Source: Centropus unirufus (Eukaryota > Chordata > Aves > Cuculiformes > Centropidae). From it: a DNA stretch of 64,000 bases. The DNA is taken from the NCBI GenBank assembly GCA_013397695.1, contig VYZI01000351.1:499057-563056 (forward strand). Direction: 5' to 3'. Below, piece by piece: positions 25,101-36,269 of this stretch (its first letter is position 1; every line of letters starts with the position of its first letter). Below the pieces are notes generated by a model, which saw nothing but the letters and a program-made list of their open reading frames with translations, did not search any database and was not told the origin of the DNA. Position numbers and translations under genes: made by a program.

Positions 25101-26151
25101 GTTCTTGAGGATCAGCAGTACTATCAAGGGGTTGTCCAGACAAAGTGTGCAGGAGATAAGAGATCCTGGTTAGAGACTACACTGGGCATCTCTGAACTAC
25201 AGCTCCTCACTAAGTCCTGACTTAAAAATGAATACTGAGGGAATTAAAATGAAAATGCAGTTATGTGCCAGCTGTCTGGTTTGTACTTTATATGCCAAAT
25301 AATTCTGGGATTCTTCCTTTTTAACCAGTGAGGTTTGTTCATTGAACCATTTGGTCTGTTGGATGAAAAGGAAAACCTGGTTTTGCCTTTTTTCCCAAAG
25401 AAACTTGAATTATGTGGGAATCTGCAGTCCAGCTTTCAAGAAAACCTATTGCATGAGGAAAAAAAAAGTTAGGTGAAAAGGCAAAGCATAATAGTATTCA
25501 TAACGGTACTTGAAGTCATTTAAGGAAGTGTTAGGTAGGAAAAATACAAGGTTGGTTGCATTGGGTTTTATTCTGCATGAGTATGGGTAAATATATTTCT
25601 GGGATGTAGTTTATTACTTTGCTTTACATGTTTTATTTATTAAACTGACCAATATATTCAGAGTCAATGCTTATATATGTTCAAGTACTGACAAAATCCT
25701 GTCTGGTTGCAGTGTTTGCTTTCTGTAAGTACTGAATTCCCTCTTGCCTCCAGCTGATACCAATGGCATTTGAAAAAGAGAGTGTGAGGCAGCTCTTCTG
25801 ATATTTTTGGATACTAATTTGGAAAGTATTTTGGAATATCTTGTTTAACCCATTTTGCCAGGTTTCAGATGCACAGAATTGAGAATGCTCTAATTGTAAC
25901 CTCAATGCATTATGTTTCTGCAGCTGTTTTAAGATAAAAATTAATGCTCTCAGATCCCAAACATATGTTGCATTGCAAATATAATGGTTTTTTTAAAGCA
26001 CAGGCTGCTTTCTGCCAAGATTGAGGTAGACCTCTGATCTGGTTTCTGTATTTATAGAAGCCTAATCAAAGCTTTCTCCTGCAAGAAAACAATGATCGGC
26101 TTCTGAGCATGTGATCTCATGATGCTGATGTGAAACTCCTTCAGATACCGT

Positions 26152-26174
26152 GTCCTTCCTTCCTTCCTCTTCCC
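26152..26174. repeat. Pyrimidine (TTCC)n microsatellite
   Basis: Short CCTTCCTTCCTTCC run on the + strand within intron-like DNA, about 660 bases before the coding-exon acceptor. It is a simple repeat. Confidence 0.8.
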
Positions 26175-26829
26175 CTCATACTTCTCCGACAGTTTGGAGC
26201 TATACAAGTGCTCAGCTGCAGTGTTGTATAACCAGCTCTTGTCTGAGCCCAGCTGATAGGTAAGGTTGAGATCTGTTGGAGAACTGCATGTTTCCTCTCT
26301 GATAGAGACTGAGATATGCAGACACAGTGCAGCTCCTTTGCAGATTTGTTGCTTAATTTACTCTTAAAAAGGCATTTCTGTTTTCTCTGAGAACTTTGGA
26401 CAAGGCTATGCCAATTGAAACCATTTCACTTGAAGGCAGGTTTTCACATCTCTTTTCCAGTGCGATCAACGGATGTTGGCAGTAATCAGCCATTTCTTAC
26501 TATTTGGAAATGCAGAACTGATGTGGAAATGTTGTGTTTTCTTGCATATATTAAACACCGTGAAGTTAGGCATTCCACAGGAAAAGCAGGTAGGCAGAGC
26601 AGATGTTACATTTGAAGCACAATTCAGATCTTTGTGGAGGAATGAAGTGAATTTTACCAAGGAGACTAACATGCTCTAAAGAGTTTAATCTCATGTGCTG
26701 TCAGATGTTATTATGGGCTTGTTCATAATAAACAAAACCCCACTGGTTTCTCCTTGCTTCTCCCCTTTTGAACAGTTTTTTTTACCTTTCTTGTTTTCCT
26801 GTACCCTTTGTGCTGGGCTTCTTCCCTAG

Positions 26830-27166
26830 GCGATGAATGACTTGGCTCATGCAAGCTTTGGCTTCCCCATACGGCCTAGATGCAACTAATACCACCTGGA
26901 AGGATGCTTGGAAAACCAATCCATTTTGTTTTGCTAATGGCATGGTTTGCGCATTGGATTTTTTAACCCACTACTTGCTGCATGGATGTATAATAATGAC
27001 TCTTTGTTTAACATTAGATAAGCATGAGATCACCGTGACACAGCTGCATGTATAGTCACTCTTGAAGCAGTTGCACACCTCATTGGTTGACAATCTTGGC
27101 ATTTTTTAAAACACAAGGGGACATATTTATGTATGCATAGTCAAATAAACCTGGTGGGTGTCATCA
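26830..27166 (+). other. TMCC1: TMCC1 5'UTR portion of first long-form coding exon
   Basis: A strong acceptor precedes this segment: a long pyrimidine tract from about 26,766 ending cttcttccctag at 26829. The segment has two overlapping upstream ORFs, an 18-codon frame from the ATG at 26833 and a 72-codon frame from the ATG at 26837 to the stop ending at 27055. Neither overlaps the main ATG at 27167. An in-frame TAA at 27146 separates upstream sequence from the main frame and so fixes the start. Exon continuity from 26830 to 27715 is inferred from the splice signals. Confidence 0.75.
26837..27055 (+). other. Upstream ORF, 72 codons, in TMCC1 5'UTR
   Basis: It starts ATG ACT TGG CTC and ends CAT GTA TAG, wholly inside the inferred 5'UTR. 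A second start 4 bases upstream (26833) opens an 18-codon frame in another register. Ribosomes scanning a transcript that includes this exon would meet both before the main start, whose context (t at -3, G at +4) is only moderate. I recognise no domain in the encoded peptide; a cis-regulatory role is inferred. Confidence 0.4.
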
Positions 27167-27715
27167 ATGGAGCCCTCTGGCACTGAACAGTTGTGCGATG
27201 ACCCCGATCCTGGAGGCAAATCCCAAGATCAAGAGACCAAAAAACAACATGAATCAGAGCAAAAATTATCCAAAATAACCCATAATGCTTTGGAGAACAT
27301 TAATGTGATTGGTCAAGGCTTGAAGCACCTTTTCCAGCATCAGCGCAGGAGGTCCTCAGTTTCTCCACATGATGTTCAGCAAGCTCAGGCTGATCTGGAG
27401 GCTGACATGGATTTGGAAAGCCAAAGCGTCTGTGCTGAAATTGATGGTGTCTCCACCCACCCCACAGCTCTGAACCGGGTGCTTCAGCAGATCAGAGTGC
27501 CACCTAAAATGAAGAGAGGGACCAGCCTGCACAGCAGGCGGGGCAAGGCAGATGCTCCAAAAGGAAGCCCACAGATCAACAGGAGGTCTGCCCAGGATAT
27601 TCAGTCGGGTCGGCCCAGATCATCGTCTACTACAGATGCTCCCACAAACTTGTCCGTGATGGAGATTGCTTCTTCTATCTGTGTAGGTGGAGAGGAGGCC
27701 GCAGCGGCAGCAGTA
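27167..27715 (+). CDS. TMCC1: TMCC1, first coding exon of the long isoform
   Basis: This exon encodes the N-terminal 183 residues of TMCC1, a TMCC (TEX28-related) family ER membrane protein that acts at ER-endosome contact sites during endosome fission (family knowledge). The sequence begins MEPSGTEQL and carries hallmark family blocks: THNALENINVIGQGLKHLF at 38-56, a basic QHQRRRSSVS at 57-66, PTALNRVLQQIRVPPKMKRG at 99-118, TSLHSRRGK at 119-127 and GRPRSSSTTDAP at 148-159. The start is fixed by an in-frame TAA at 27146 and by the match to the mammalian N-terminus; an upstream GTG in the same frame is not needed. The exon ends in phase 0 at a consensus donor (gtaagt at 27716). The coiled coil and the two C-terminal membrane segments are encoded in exons not in this window. 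It ends in a GCN alanine run (EEAAAAAV) where mammals also have alanines. Reading past the donor meets a stop ending at 27886. Confidence 0.95.
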
Positions 27716-30700
27716 GTAAGTTACTCAGATTTACCTTTGATCTTTCTCAACTCTGTATGTGTTTTGAATCTTGTTCTTAAAGCAAGTTTCTTTCAGCAAA
27801 CACTAAGGCTGCTGTGTTTGAAAGCTTCTTCAAGTGGTGAAGCAAAGAGCTCCAAAGATGCAAGCATTAGTCATTTTCTCACATGACAGGTGGCTTATTT
27901 TGTATGTATTTGATCAGTGAAATGAGAGCTACTTTTGAAACACGTTAGTTGGTTGGATGGCACCATAGTCATACAAGGGGGGGGTCAGGAAGAACAGCAG
28001 CTGAAATTCTCCTCCTTAGCAGCTGTTATCTAGTTCCTACAACCAAACCTTGCATTTACATAGAAGGCTTTTTTCTTTCCCTCTTGTTTTATTATGGGGT
28101 TTATAAAAGTGAGGAATTCCAGTTTGAATGTATGTTAATATTAGTCTTTTAGGCTATTGAGAGCCTCTGGGAACGCTGGCTGTAGCTTGTGACTGAACTG
28201 CAATGCCAGGGTGCCTGAATGTGGTTTAGATCAGCGTGGATAATGTGCTGATATGGGATCACTGCTGTATTTTAGTTTCTGGCCTGTGTGGAACAATGGT
28301 TCACTGAAATGACAGTCTCTGCTCCGTGACATGTTCTCAGAAAGCTATGCATATTGGCTTTTTGGTGATATCAAGAAGTAGCGCTTGTCTTAACCATCCC
28401 TTTTGTTTCCTTGATCAATTTAGTTGAATCACTCCTTGTTTGGAAAACTAGGTTTCTGATTTAACTTTAGCTGTAACCTGTATTATCCTAACATTTTTTA
28501 CCAGCTTGGGGGACAAAACTTTTCATAAAAGATAGGAAGCATTGTGAAACAGCTTTATGTGCCCTCAGTCAAAGAGTCTGACCGTGGCTTGGACCAAGAG
28601 AAAGAATTCTGCTGGTGTTGGATGCTGTTGACATCAAACAAAGCTCATGTAGACTTTTTCATTGTGAGAATTTGTACTCATGTATTACAGTTTCTTTGAT
28701 GTTGGCTGGATGATGATGGATTTAGGACAAATAAGATCTCAGTCATACAGAGGTTGCCACACCTTGCCTCTGCAGCAGGATTGTTCCCTTGTTGTATATT
28801 GTTTTCCTCTCCGTGAAGCCTATTTTCATTTTTCCAAGTGAAAACCTTTCGAAAGTATTCAGTGGTATAACGTGCTTTCAGTATATTTCCCTGATAGCCA
28901 TCTGGAAATTAGCATATCTTGCATTTCTAGACTATAATTACAAAGTATTAGTATAAATTACAGTATCATTCTAAGGCAGGGAGTAAAGTTTCCTCTTGGG
29001 AAAACTACTGAAGGAGTCTGCCTGGAGCTGTATCTGAGGGGTTTGTGTCTTGACAGCAGTTAAAAGAACAGAAGTAGTAATAAAGTGGCTAGGAAAAGGG
29101 TACAGTCCCCTAGGATGGGTTAACTTTGCAACTGAGCCACATCAATCAAGCTACTTAGAAACCTCGACAAGAGACATCTTAATAGCTTGCAGTTTATTTG
29201 CTTACTCTTTTCATTGAGCGAACTCATGAGCTTTTTTTCAGGAGAATTTGGGGGAAAGTTGATGCTTTTTTGAGTTTTACCCAAATCCAGCTACTTCAGT
29301 TACTGAAGCAAGCTCTGGTTTGTTGGTTTAAAAGCATAGTTCATTTATTTTCTGTATGAGCAGGGAGATTGAAGAGGCCTAAGAATATCAGATAAAAAAT
29401 ATAGGAAAGGGCCTGAAGTGTCCTCTCTCTGAGCTGTGTCAGCTGGTCTGATGAAACATCACCACCTTTTCCTGGACCAGGGCTCTCCAAAGTGGGGTCT
29501 GCACAAGGGCATCCATTGGGGTGGAGGAAGAAAATACTTGCACCATTAATAAGTAAAATTTTTTTTTTTTATTGCACGAAAGTGGCAACTCAACCTAAGC
29601 TCTCAAGTTCTCTTCTAGTTGGGACTTGCGTCCTGATGCACTCATATATAGAATCCAACGCTTTGGGAATGCCACAACGTTTCTTGAAATAGCTCTGATT
29701 TTTGTTGCGTTTACTTTTCTTGCTCTGTGTACTTTGTATTATCTCCCTTAATTCCCTTTTAGATCACTTCCAAAAATTAAGAACCTAATAAATAGTGGCA
29801 TAGAGATAAAAAAGTAGTCTTCTCTATAAAGTAGAATAAATACAACCTTGCTTACTGGTCCCTTCATCCTGTTAAAGGCATCTCATTCCTCTAATGTGAA
29901 GGTGGAAGACTTGGCATACGTTTACTGGAGTCCTGGCTTTTTCACTCAGAATGTTCCCATTTGTAGCTTAGATGGTACTTCAGTAATGCTTCCTCGCTAA
30001 CCAGGCCCTGCTTGGCGTTTCAGTAGCACAAAGCAACGGATGGAGACACAAAGTAAATAATGTATTTCTTGAAAGAAAACAGCAGTGTTGGCAAAAAAAA
30101 AATCTAAGACTTGGTGTCATCTATTCAAGTAGAGAGTGGTATTGCTTTTTAGCCACATCTTCAGTCACTTGAAGGACTGTAGCTATGAACTGGGGTAGCA
30201 TTGGTGAAAGCCTTTTGAATTGTGCAAAAACAGTTGGCAGCATTTCAAATTGCTCAGAAAAAGGAGTATTTTTTATTACAGATATTTTTACTTAAAATAT
30301 TCCATGTTAGGAAGCCAGAGAACCATATAACAAACCAAATTTAGGTATCATCTATGACTTAATCTTTGATACCAGCGTTCTCACAAAGAGTGTTTTCAGT
30401 TTCTTAACAGGTTTTTTTGTGTAGGTGTGTAAGAAGTTTACCCCTTCTTTTGACCGCTGTTAGTTTCAACATTAATTGTGCGTGTTTCCTTTGGTGAACG
30501 AAGACCAGGAGAACGCAGGACCAAGTTAAAACGAGAGCTAAAGCGGCTCTCATATTTGTTCGGTCAAGTTTTCTTAAGGGAAAAATGTGTGTGTTTCAGC
30601 TGTTTCTTTAGCATTATTGTAGATTCACTTAAGTGTTTATGCTTGATTCTAGGCTTCTGTTAAATATAACTTTATGCCCCGAGATAGGACAAAACAGGAA

Positions 30701-33700
30701 ATTTCTTGATTGTGCATAGGCTTAAGTGGGCTCAGAAACTTTGTCCATGGCCTTATCAGCCTTTTCTAAGTAAGCAAAAAGGCAAAAGCATTGAGTTGTA
30801 TAAGCTGCAGATTACTGGAGAGATCTGACCTGCTGGAATATGTACTGGAGCTGAGGCAGTGCTGGTCTTGGCTCAGCACTTATTTACACGTGTAAAATTG
30901 CAAGGTAAATATGTCCTGTTTAGCAGCACTAAATTCAAGATGCAGTTGGGTGACCTACTGCTCGCCTCATTTTTTTTCTTCTTTTATGAAAAAGATGATG
31001 GGTTTAAGGAATCTCAAATATAGCCTTTCTCCATCCCAGTCCTGCCTGAAAGGTTCTTACATCTTCATGGAAAATGGGTGTGTGCATGAAGTGTATCTCT
31101 GACCACCTTCAGCCATGATCAGTGTTGATCTGTCTCTGCAGGAATATCAGGTTCTGCCTAAGGATGGTGGTATAAATGCATACTCTTAATAACCAAGAGG
31201 GGAAGAGGAAACAAAGTGCTGTGGGTTCCAAGTAGTGACTTTCTCTGATATGCAAAACATTAAAATAAACAAGAATGGGAAAAAACTGGTTCATGTTTAT
31301 AGTGGCTCTAATGATCTCATTGAGGGGTTTGGAGAAACCATAGTGGGGGCATGGAGCAATTGAGACTGTGTGGTCAAGCACAGTACTTCTCAATTCTGTG
31401 CTTAGACAAATGTTGAAGTAAAAGCCATGGCTGTTGAAATGCAGTGACAATGTGGAGCTTTGGTGTTCCTCGGTTTTGTTTTCCAGGGGTGTCCGTTTCC
31501 AGCATCTCTGAGCACTGTGTATCTCGGAGCTGAAGTAATTCGCTGCTCTGAAACTTTTCTGCCTCCTTTCCTTCCACATTTCCTAAATCCCACTTCTTTG
31601 TGCTAGGTTCTCTGATAAGAATATGGAAGCACTTAATTCACCCCAAATCTGCAGAAAACAGCAGGTTTTGAGCAGAACTGACATTCTCAGTCAACAAGGT
31701 ATTCAACATGTTCTTTCTCACCAGTGAAAGGGAGATCATCTGCTGAGTACTGATTAGTCTGATTAGTAAGATATCTCAGCTAATTAGTATCAAGTGACTG
31801 CCCATGAATGCCTGGAAGACATTTGAAAGAATCTGGAATTCAGTTTGCACCAGAGTTATTTGTGGTGTCCCTGGGGTTAGCAGTGGAAAAAAATAAATAA
31901 ATCCCTGCTTTCTTCCATTATTTTGCAAACTTCATTGGCACATGGGTTTTATCAGGTTTTTTTGCAAGGCTGAGAAGAAATAGAAGTGGAAATAAATACT
32001 TGTAATTTCGATGGATTTGCAACAAAAGAAAAAATCTAGTGAGAGGATCACTGCTAGAATGAGCATCCTAGATGGGTTGGATGCACTCAATGCATACGCT
32101 TATGTCAGGGCCCTGAGTGTACTCCTCAGCTTCCAGAAGTTCCATTGTCTGCGTTCAGGGCCAGCTGGCTGGTAAGAGCTGGTGTGAAGAAAGTCAGGTA
32201 GGGTCCAGCAAGAGCCTGCAGCTCCTCCTTTGGGAACTGCTTTTAAGCTTGAGACTCTTGCTGTCTCTGATCGGAACCCAGGACCTATGGACTACTTCAG
32301 TGTTGTATCGACATCACTATGGACCGCTGATCTGGATGCTTGGCTGAACCAAGCTGCCAATCTGGATAAGGAAAAAGCTGTTGGTTCAGATCTGCTGGGA
32401 CTGTTGTCCTCAACTCCCAGAGAGGTTTTGGCAATGCATGGCTGGCCCTCATCTTAGTCCACAGACAGGGTCACTGGGTGTCTTTAGATATTTTGGTGTA
32501 ATCAGATATTTTTGGACAAAACCTGAGTGCTTCCAGAGGACACTGAGTTTTGGATAACAGTAGATCCATATTTGCCAGGAACTAAAAAAACTTTTCAAGA
32601 AAGTATTTGCTTCACAAGTGATCATGAATTTACTTGTCCCTTGGAAATCATTCATCACTGCTCACAACTTGCTGAGGTTTCAACTGCTATGGAGAAAAAT
32701 ACCTACAATTAGGCCTCAGTCAATTGGGTCTCGATCACACTCTTGATTACACCTGCCTAATAGCTGTTACTGCCCTTTATCTGTTAGCAGGTGGCCTGTA
32801 GGAGGGGGAAAAGGGTTCCTTTGGGAGAGCTGTATTCTTTTTTTCCCTAGGAAATCTTGCCAAGTCCCATGACATGCCCTATTTTCTCTCCCAAGAGCTG
32901 GTAACAACTCACTTGTCTCACAATGTGGCACAGGCATTGAAAGAGCTCAGTCTAGGTCAAATAAGACCTAGAAAGATGAAGCCTTCTGTAGCTTTGCTGT
33001 GAAATCTATACCATTTTGGGTGTTGTAATAATCATGTGAGCTGCCCTTGACTTAACTTGCAAAGGAAACCCACAGTAAAAACTGGAAAACTCAAATGCTG
33101 GGTTGTTTGTTGGTTTGGTTTTTTTTTCCCCACAAAGGACAGAACATTGTCTGCTCAATATTCTATGAAAAGCAGCACCGTGTGTGTTGCCATCTCAACA
33201 TCACAGCATGCAGCTACTCCAATCTGAGACACTCTCTTAGTTCTGGCATGTGTCTGTAGGCATTAGGTTTAAAGTGTGTTGATCCCTCTCAAAGTTACAA
33301 ATTAATGGTAGACAATTCACAGGTTTAAAGCAGATGATTCTACCACTTTAAATAATGTATGACAGGTTGTATTGGCCTTACAGAATAAAGATGGTAATGC
33401 ATTTAATCAACTGTGTATCAATTTAAAATCACTAATGCTTTACTAGCAGAGCTTCTTGGTTTATGATTCAGTGCAATCAGGAAGACACGATGCAGCCATT
33501 TGTTAAATCAACCTTATAAAAGACATCAGGGTTTTTGGAATTTGAGAAGCCAGCTTAGCATTCAGCCTGCTACACTGTCAGGAATTTGACTAAATTAATT
33601 AATCGTGGGATCTACAACTCTTTGTGTAGTGATTTGTATTGCAAAATTAGTTAGACCACAGTTAAAATGGAGTCAGTAAAGAGCCTAACATCTGAAATCA

Positions 33701-34477
33701 TTAGAGCAACCTTAAATGGAATAAAAATGAAGTGTGAACTCAAACTTCAAACCATGTCTGTAAGTTATGAAACCTCTGAAGTTCTTTCACACAGCATTAT
33801 TTTAACACTGATTTGTTTCATCTCTTTGAGAGTAAATGATTTGATGAAGCTTAAGAAATAGAAGTACTTTAAAGTATTTGGCAGGTAAGTAACATTCAGT
33901 GATCAGGGCTGAGAGACCTGGGTCCCTTAGTTTTACTTGAGTCTGTATGGATTATGTGTACAGCAATTGTGTACTTTCATACTTTCTTGTTTCATATTCT
34001 TTTGCAAGATTTTGACTCTTCGTCTCCTTCAGCTCTTTGTAACCTTATATTTTGTATAAGCTCAGCTTTTTTTAAAAAATAAAACTACCAATTTCTCTTC
34101 CTTGATTTTGGTGTTTTCTGCTGACAGTGAAGAAATGCTGACTTGCCCTGCTTCAGCAGGAAGCATTTCCTTTGAAATTCTGTAAGAATTTCGCAAATCC
34201 AACTATAATTAGAAAAAGATCACTGAGCTGTGTTGATCCATCTTTTGTGAACATACGGGCTATACAAGCTACAAGGACAAAGAAACAGATCTCATGGAAA
34301 GGTTGTCATTTAATAATGACAGCAACTGCATAACATTGGAATTGTAGTCAAGAAATATAATTCTAATCTTTTGATTCACGTCTTCCATCATCATTTGATC
34401 TGCTGGCACCTACTGCTGTCGTGAAGAAGTCTGTTTTTATCAGTGTCCACCATTACTACAGAGCTCCTCTGCCCCTG

Positions 34478-34545
34478 TCACATATTCAAATTTGAACATA
34501 TTCACATATACACATATCACATATTCAAATATTCACATATACAAA
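34478..34545. repeat. Cryptic CA/TA-rich repeat
   Basis: The element tcacatattcaaat occurs at 34478-34491 and 34517-34530, and attcacatatac occurs at 34500-34511 and 34531-34542. Together they form an irregular, interleaved direct repeat of purine/pyrimidine-alternating sequence. Confidence 0.8.
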
Positions 34546-36247
34546 TGTATAAGGCAGCTTCAGGTGCCTCCATGCTCCCTCATTGCCCTGGTGTTCATCT
34601 CTGCCGCTGTAGTTTGTACTGCTCTTGCAGCAGAAATTCCTGCTTTACTTTCCCCTATTTCTGTTTTCCTCTAAGTGTTCAGACTTCTGTCCTATAGAAA
34701 AAGTCCTGGACGTTTTGTCCTCTTAATGATTGGTTGATGTACTTGGTATGTTGAAATTCACAGCCGTGGGTTCTGTCAGTAGCTACGGGATGGTGTCTTA
34801 CTACGCAGTGCTGCACGGTGTCTGTGCTTCAGTCTAAAATCCACTTGTGACTACAGAAGGTTTTTGCTGCATGGGTTGCTGAGGAATTAGCATTCAGGTA
34901 CAGTTTGTTACAGGCTTCTAAAAGCCTTCCCAGGCTGCTGTGAAATTGTTGGCACTTCTTACTGGAACAGCAGGATCTTTACCTGTTGCAAATGTATTTG
35001 TGAAGCATGGGTGAGCAGGAGCCCTTGTGGTTCTGTCTAGAGTTTACTACTGAAGCTTAAGACCTGTTAAACACCTCCAGACTATTTCCATAGCTTCCAT
35101 TTTTTGCGGCATCAAGCCCTGAGCTTCATCCTTGTGTGCGAGGCGAGACTGCACAGTGATTTAATTTTATGCTTGGCTCTGCCTACGTAAATGCTGTTCT
35201 GGGTGTAATTAATGTCTTTGATTTGTTTTCTTGCTCAGCTGGTCCTGCTGGAAACTGTTACACTTGCTTTTTAGCACTAGGGGCTGTATCACATACCGTT
35301 TGGAGAAAGGAAAAAAAACCCTTATCTTTGACAGTGTGGTCGTGGCAAGAGTGAAAAAGAATTTGTAATTGGATTTCCTGGTATATTTACAAACTGGGCC
35401 ACACCAGCATGGGGCAACTGGGAAAGGGACAGCTCAGACCAGGATACACCTGACAACCTGAAAGATCTTGGAGCCTGCCTTCTTCAACCTGCTCTTCAGA
35501 GTCCTCTTGTAGGGAAGAAGTTCCTCATGCCTGCAAGAGCCGTGTGCAAGCTCTTATCAGTAAAAGAGGCTGAATAGAAATGGGTCTGATATTTTCAGGT
35601 CTCATCTCAATTGTGTCTTTTACTGTTGAAATTTCTGAAAGCTCTTGTCTGCTACCATGCTCCTATCACCATTTTTTTCCTGGTGACTTTATTCCAGCTG
35701 TATGAGCCAGACTGAAACCTTTCTGTGCTGGGTACAGTTTTATAACTGATATTACATTTTTTTAAAAGTCAATATTTTTCGCTCCTGATCCAGAGTTTCT
35801 GGCACACATGTCTCATTAGGCTTCATTCCTCCTTTTTCAGGAGTTTTCTCTGTCTCCAGCCTGCTTATTTCATGTGGCAGGGTCAGGTTTCAGCTGCCTC
35901 CTGATGAGATGCACCTACACTCTCCTTTTCATGCTTATAACTCCATTACATTCCCCACACTGAACGCACTGCCAGGAAGCTTAGATTAATCTACTCAAAC
36001 TATTGCTTTGTTAGCTCATGAAGGTTTTTTGGTTGGTTGGCTCAGTCCGCTGACCATTCCTCGTCCCCCCAGTGTTTTATACATGGGTGCTTCAGTGTTT
36101 TGAGTTCAGAGTCTTTATTGCTTGTCCGGCAAAGCCCCTTGAGTCCCAGCCTTGTTCAACAAGTTCCCTGGGTGACCAGGTTAGACTGGAACATTTAGTG
36201 TGTTCTCACTGCTGCTTACAAAGGCAGTAGAGCTGCCTGCTTAGTGA

Positions 36248-36269
36248 TTTAATTAGTATTTAATTAGTA
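36248..36269. repeat. Tandem 11-bp repeat with TAATTA cores
   Basis: tttaattagta is repeated twice head to tail. Each copy has a TAATTA homeodomain-type core, spaced 11 bases apart (about one helical turn). Binding is unproven. Confidence 0.7.

Larger units (their letters stand above)
6159..26829 (+). other. TMCC1: Intron-like DNA, TMCC1 intron 1 (inferred)
   Basis: About 20.7 kb lies between the predicted donor at 6159 and the strong acceptor at 26828-26829. It holds CR1 fragments, small tandem repeats and no recognisable coding exon on either strand. Additional short untranslated exons cannot be excluded from sequence alone. Confidence 0.55.

Noticed and set aside
31109..31579. 156-codon minus-strand open frame
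   Set aside because: No family match that I recognise and competing open frames on the same strand; likely chance within the intron.
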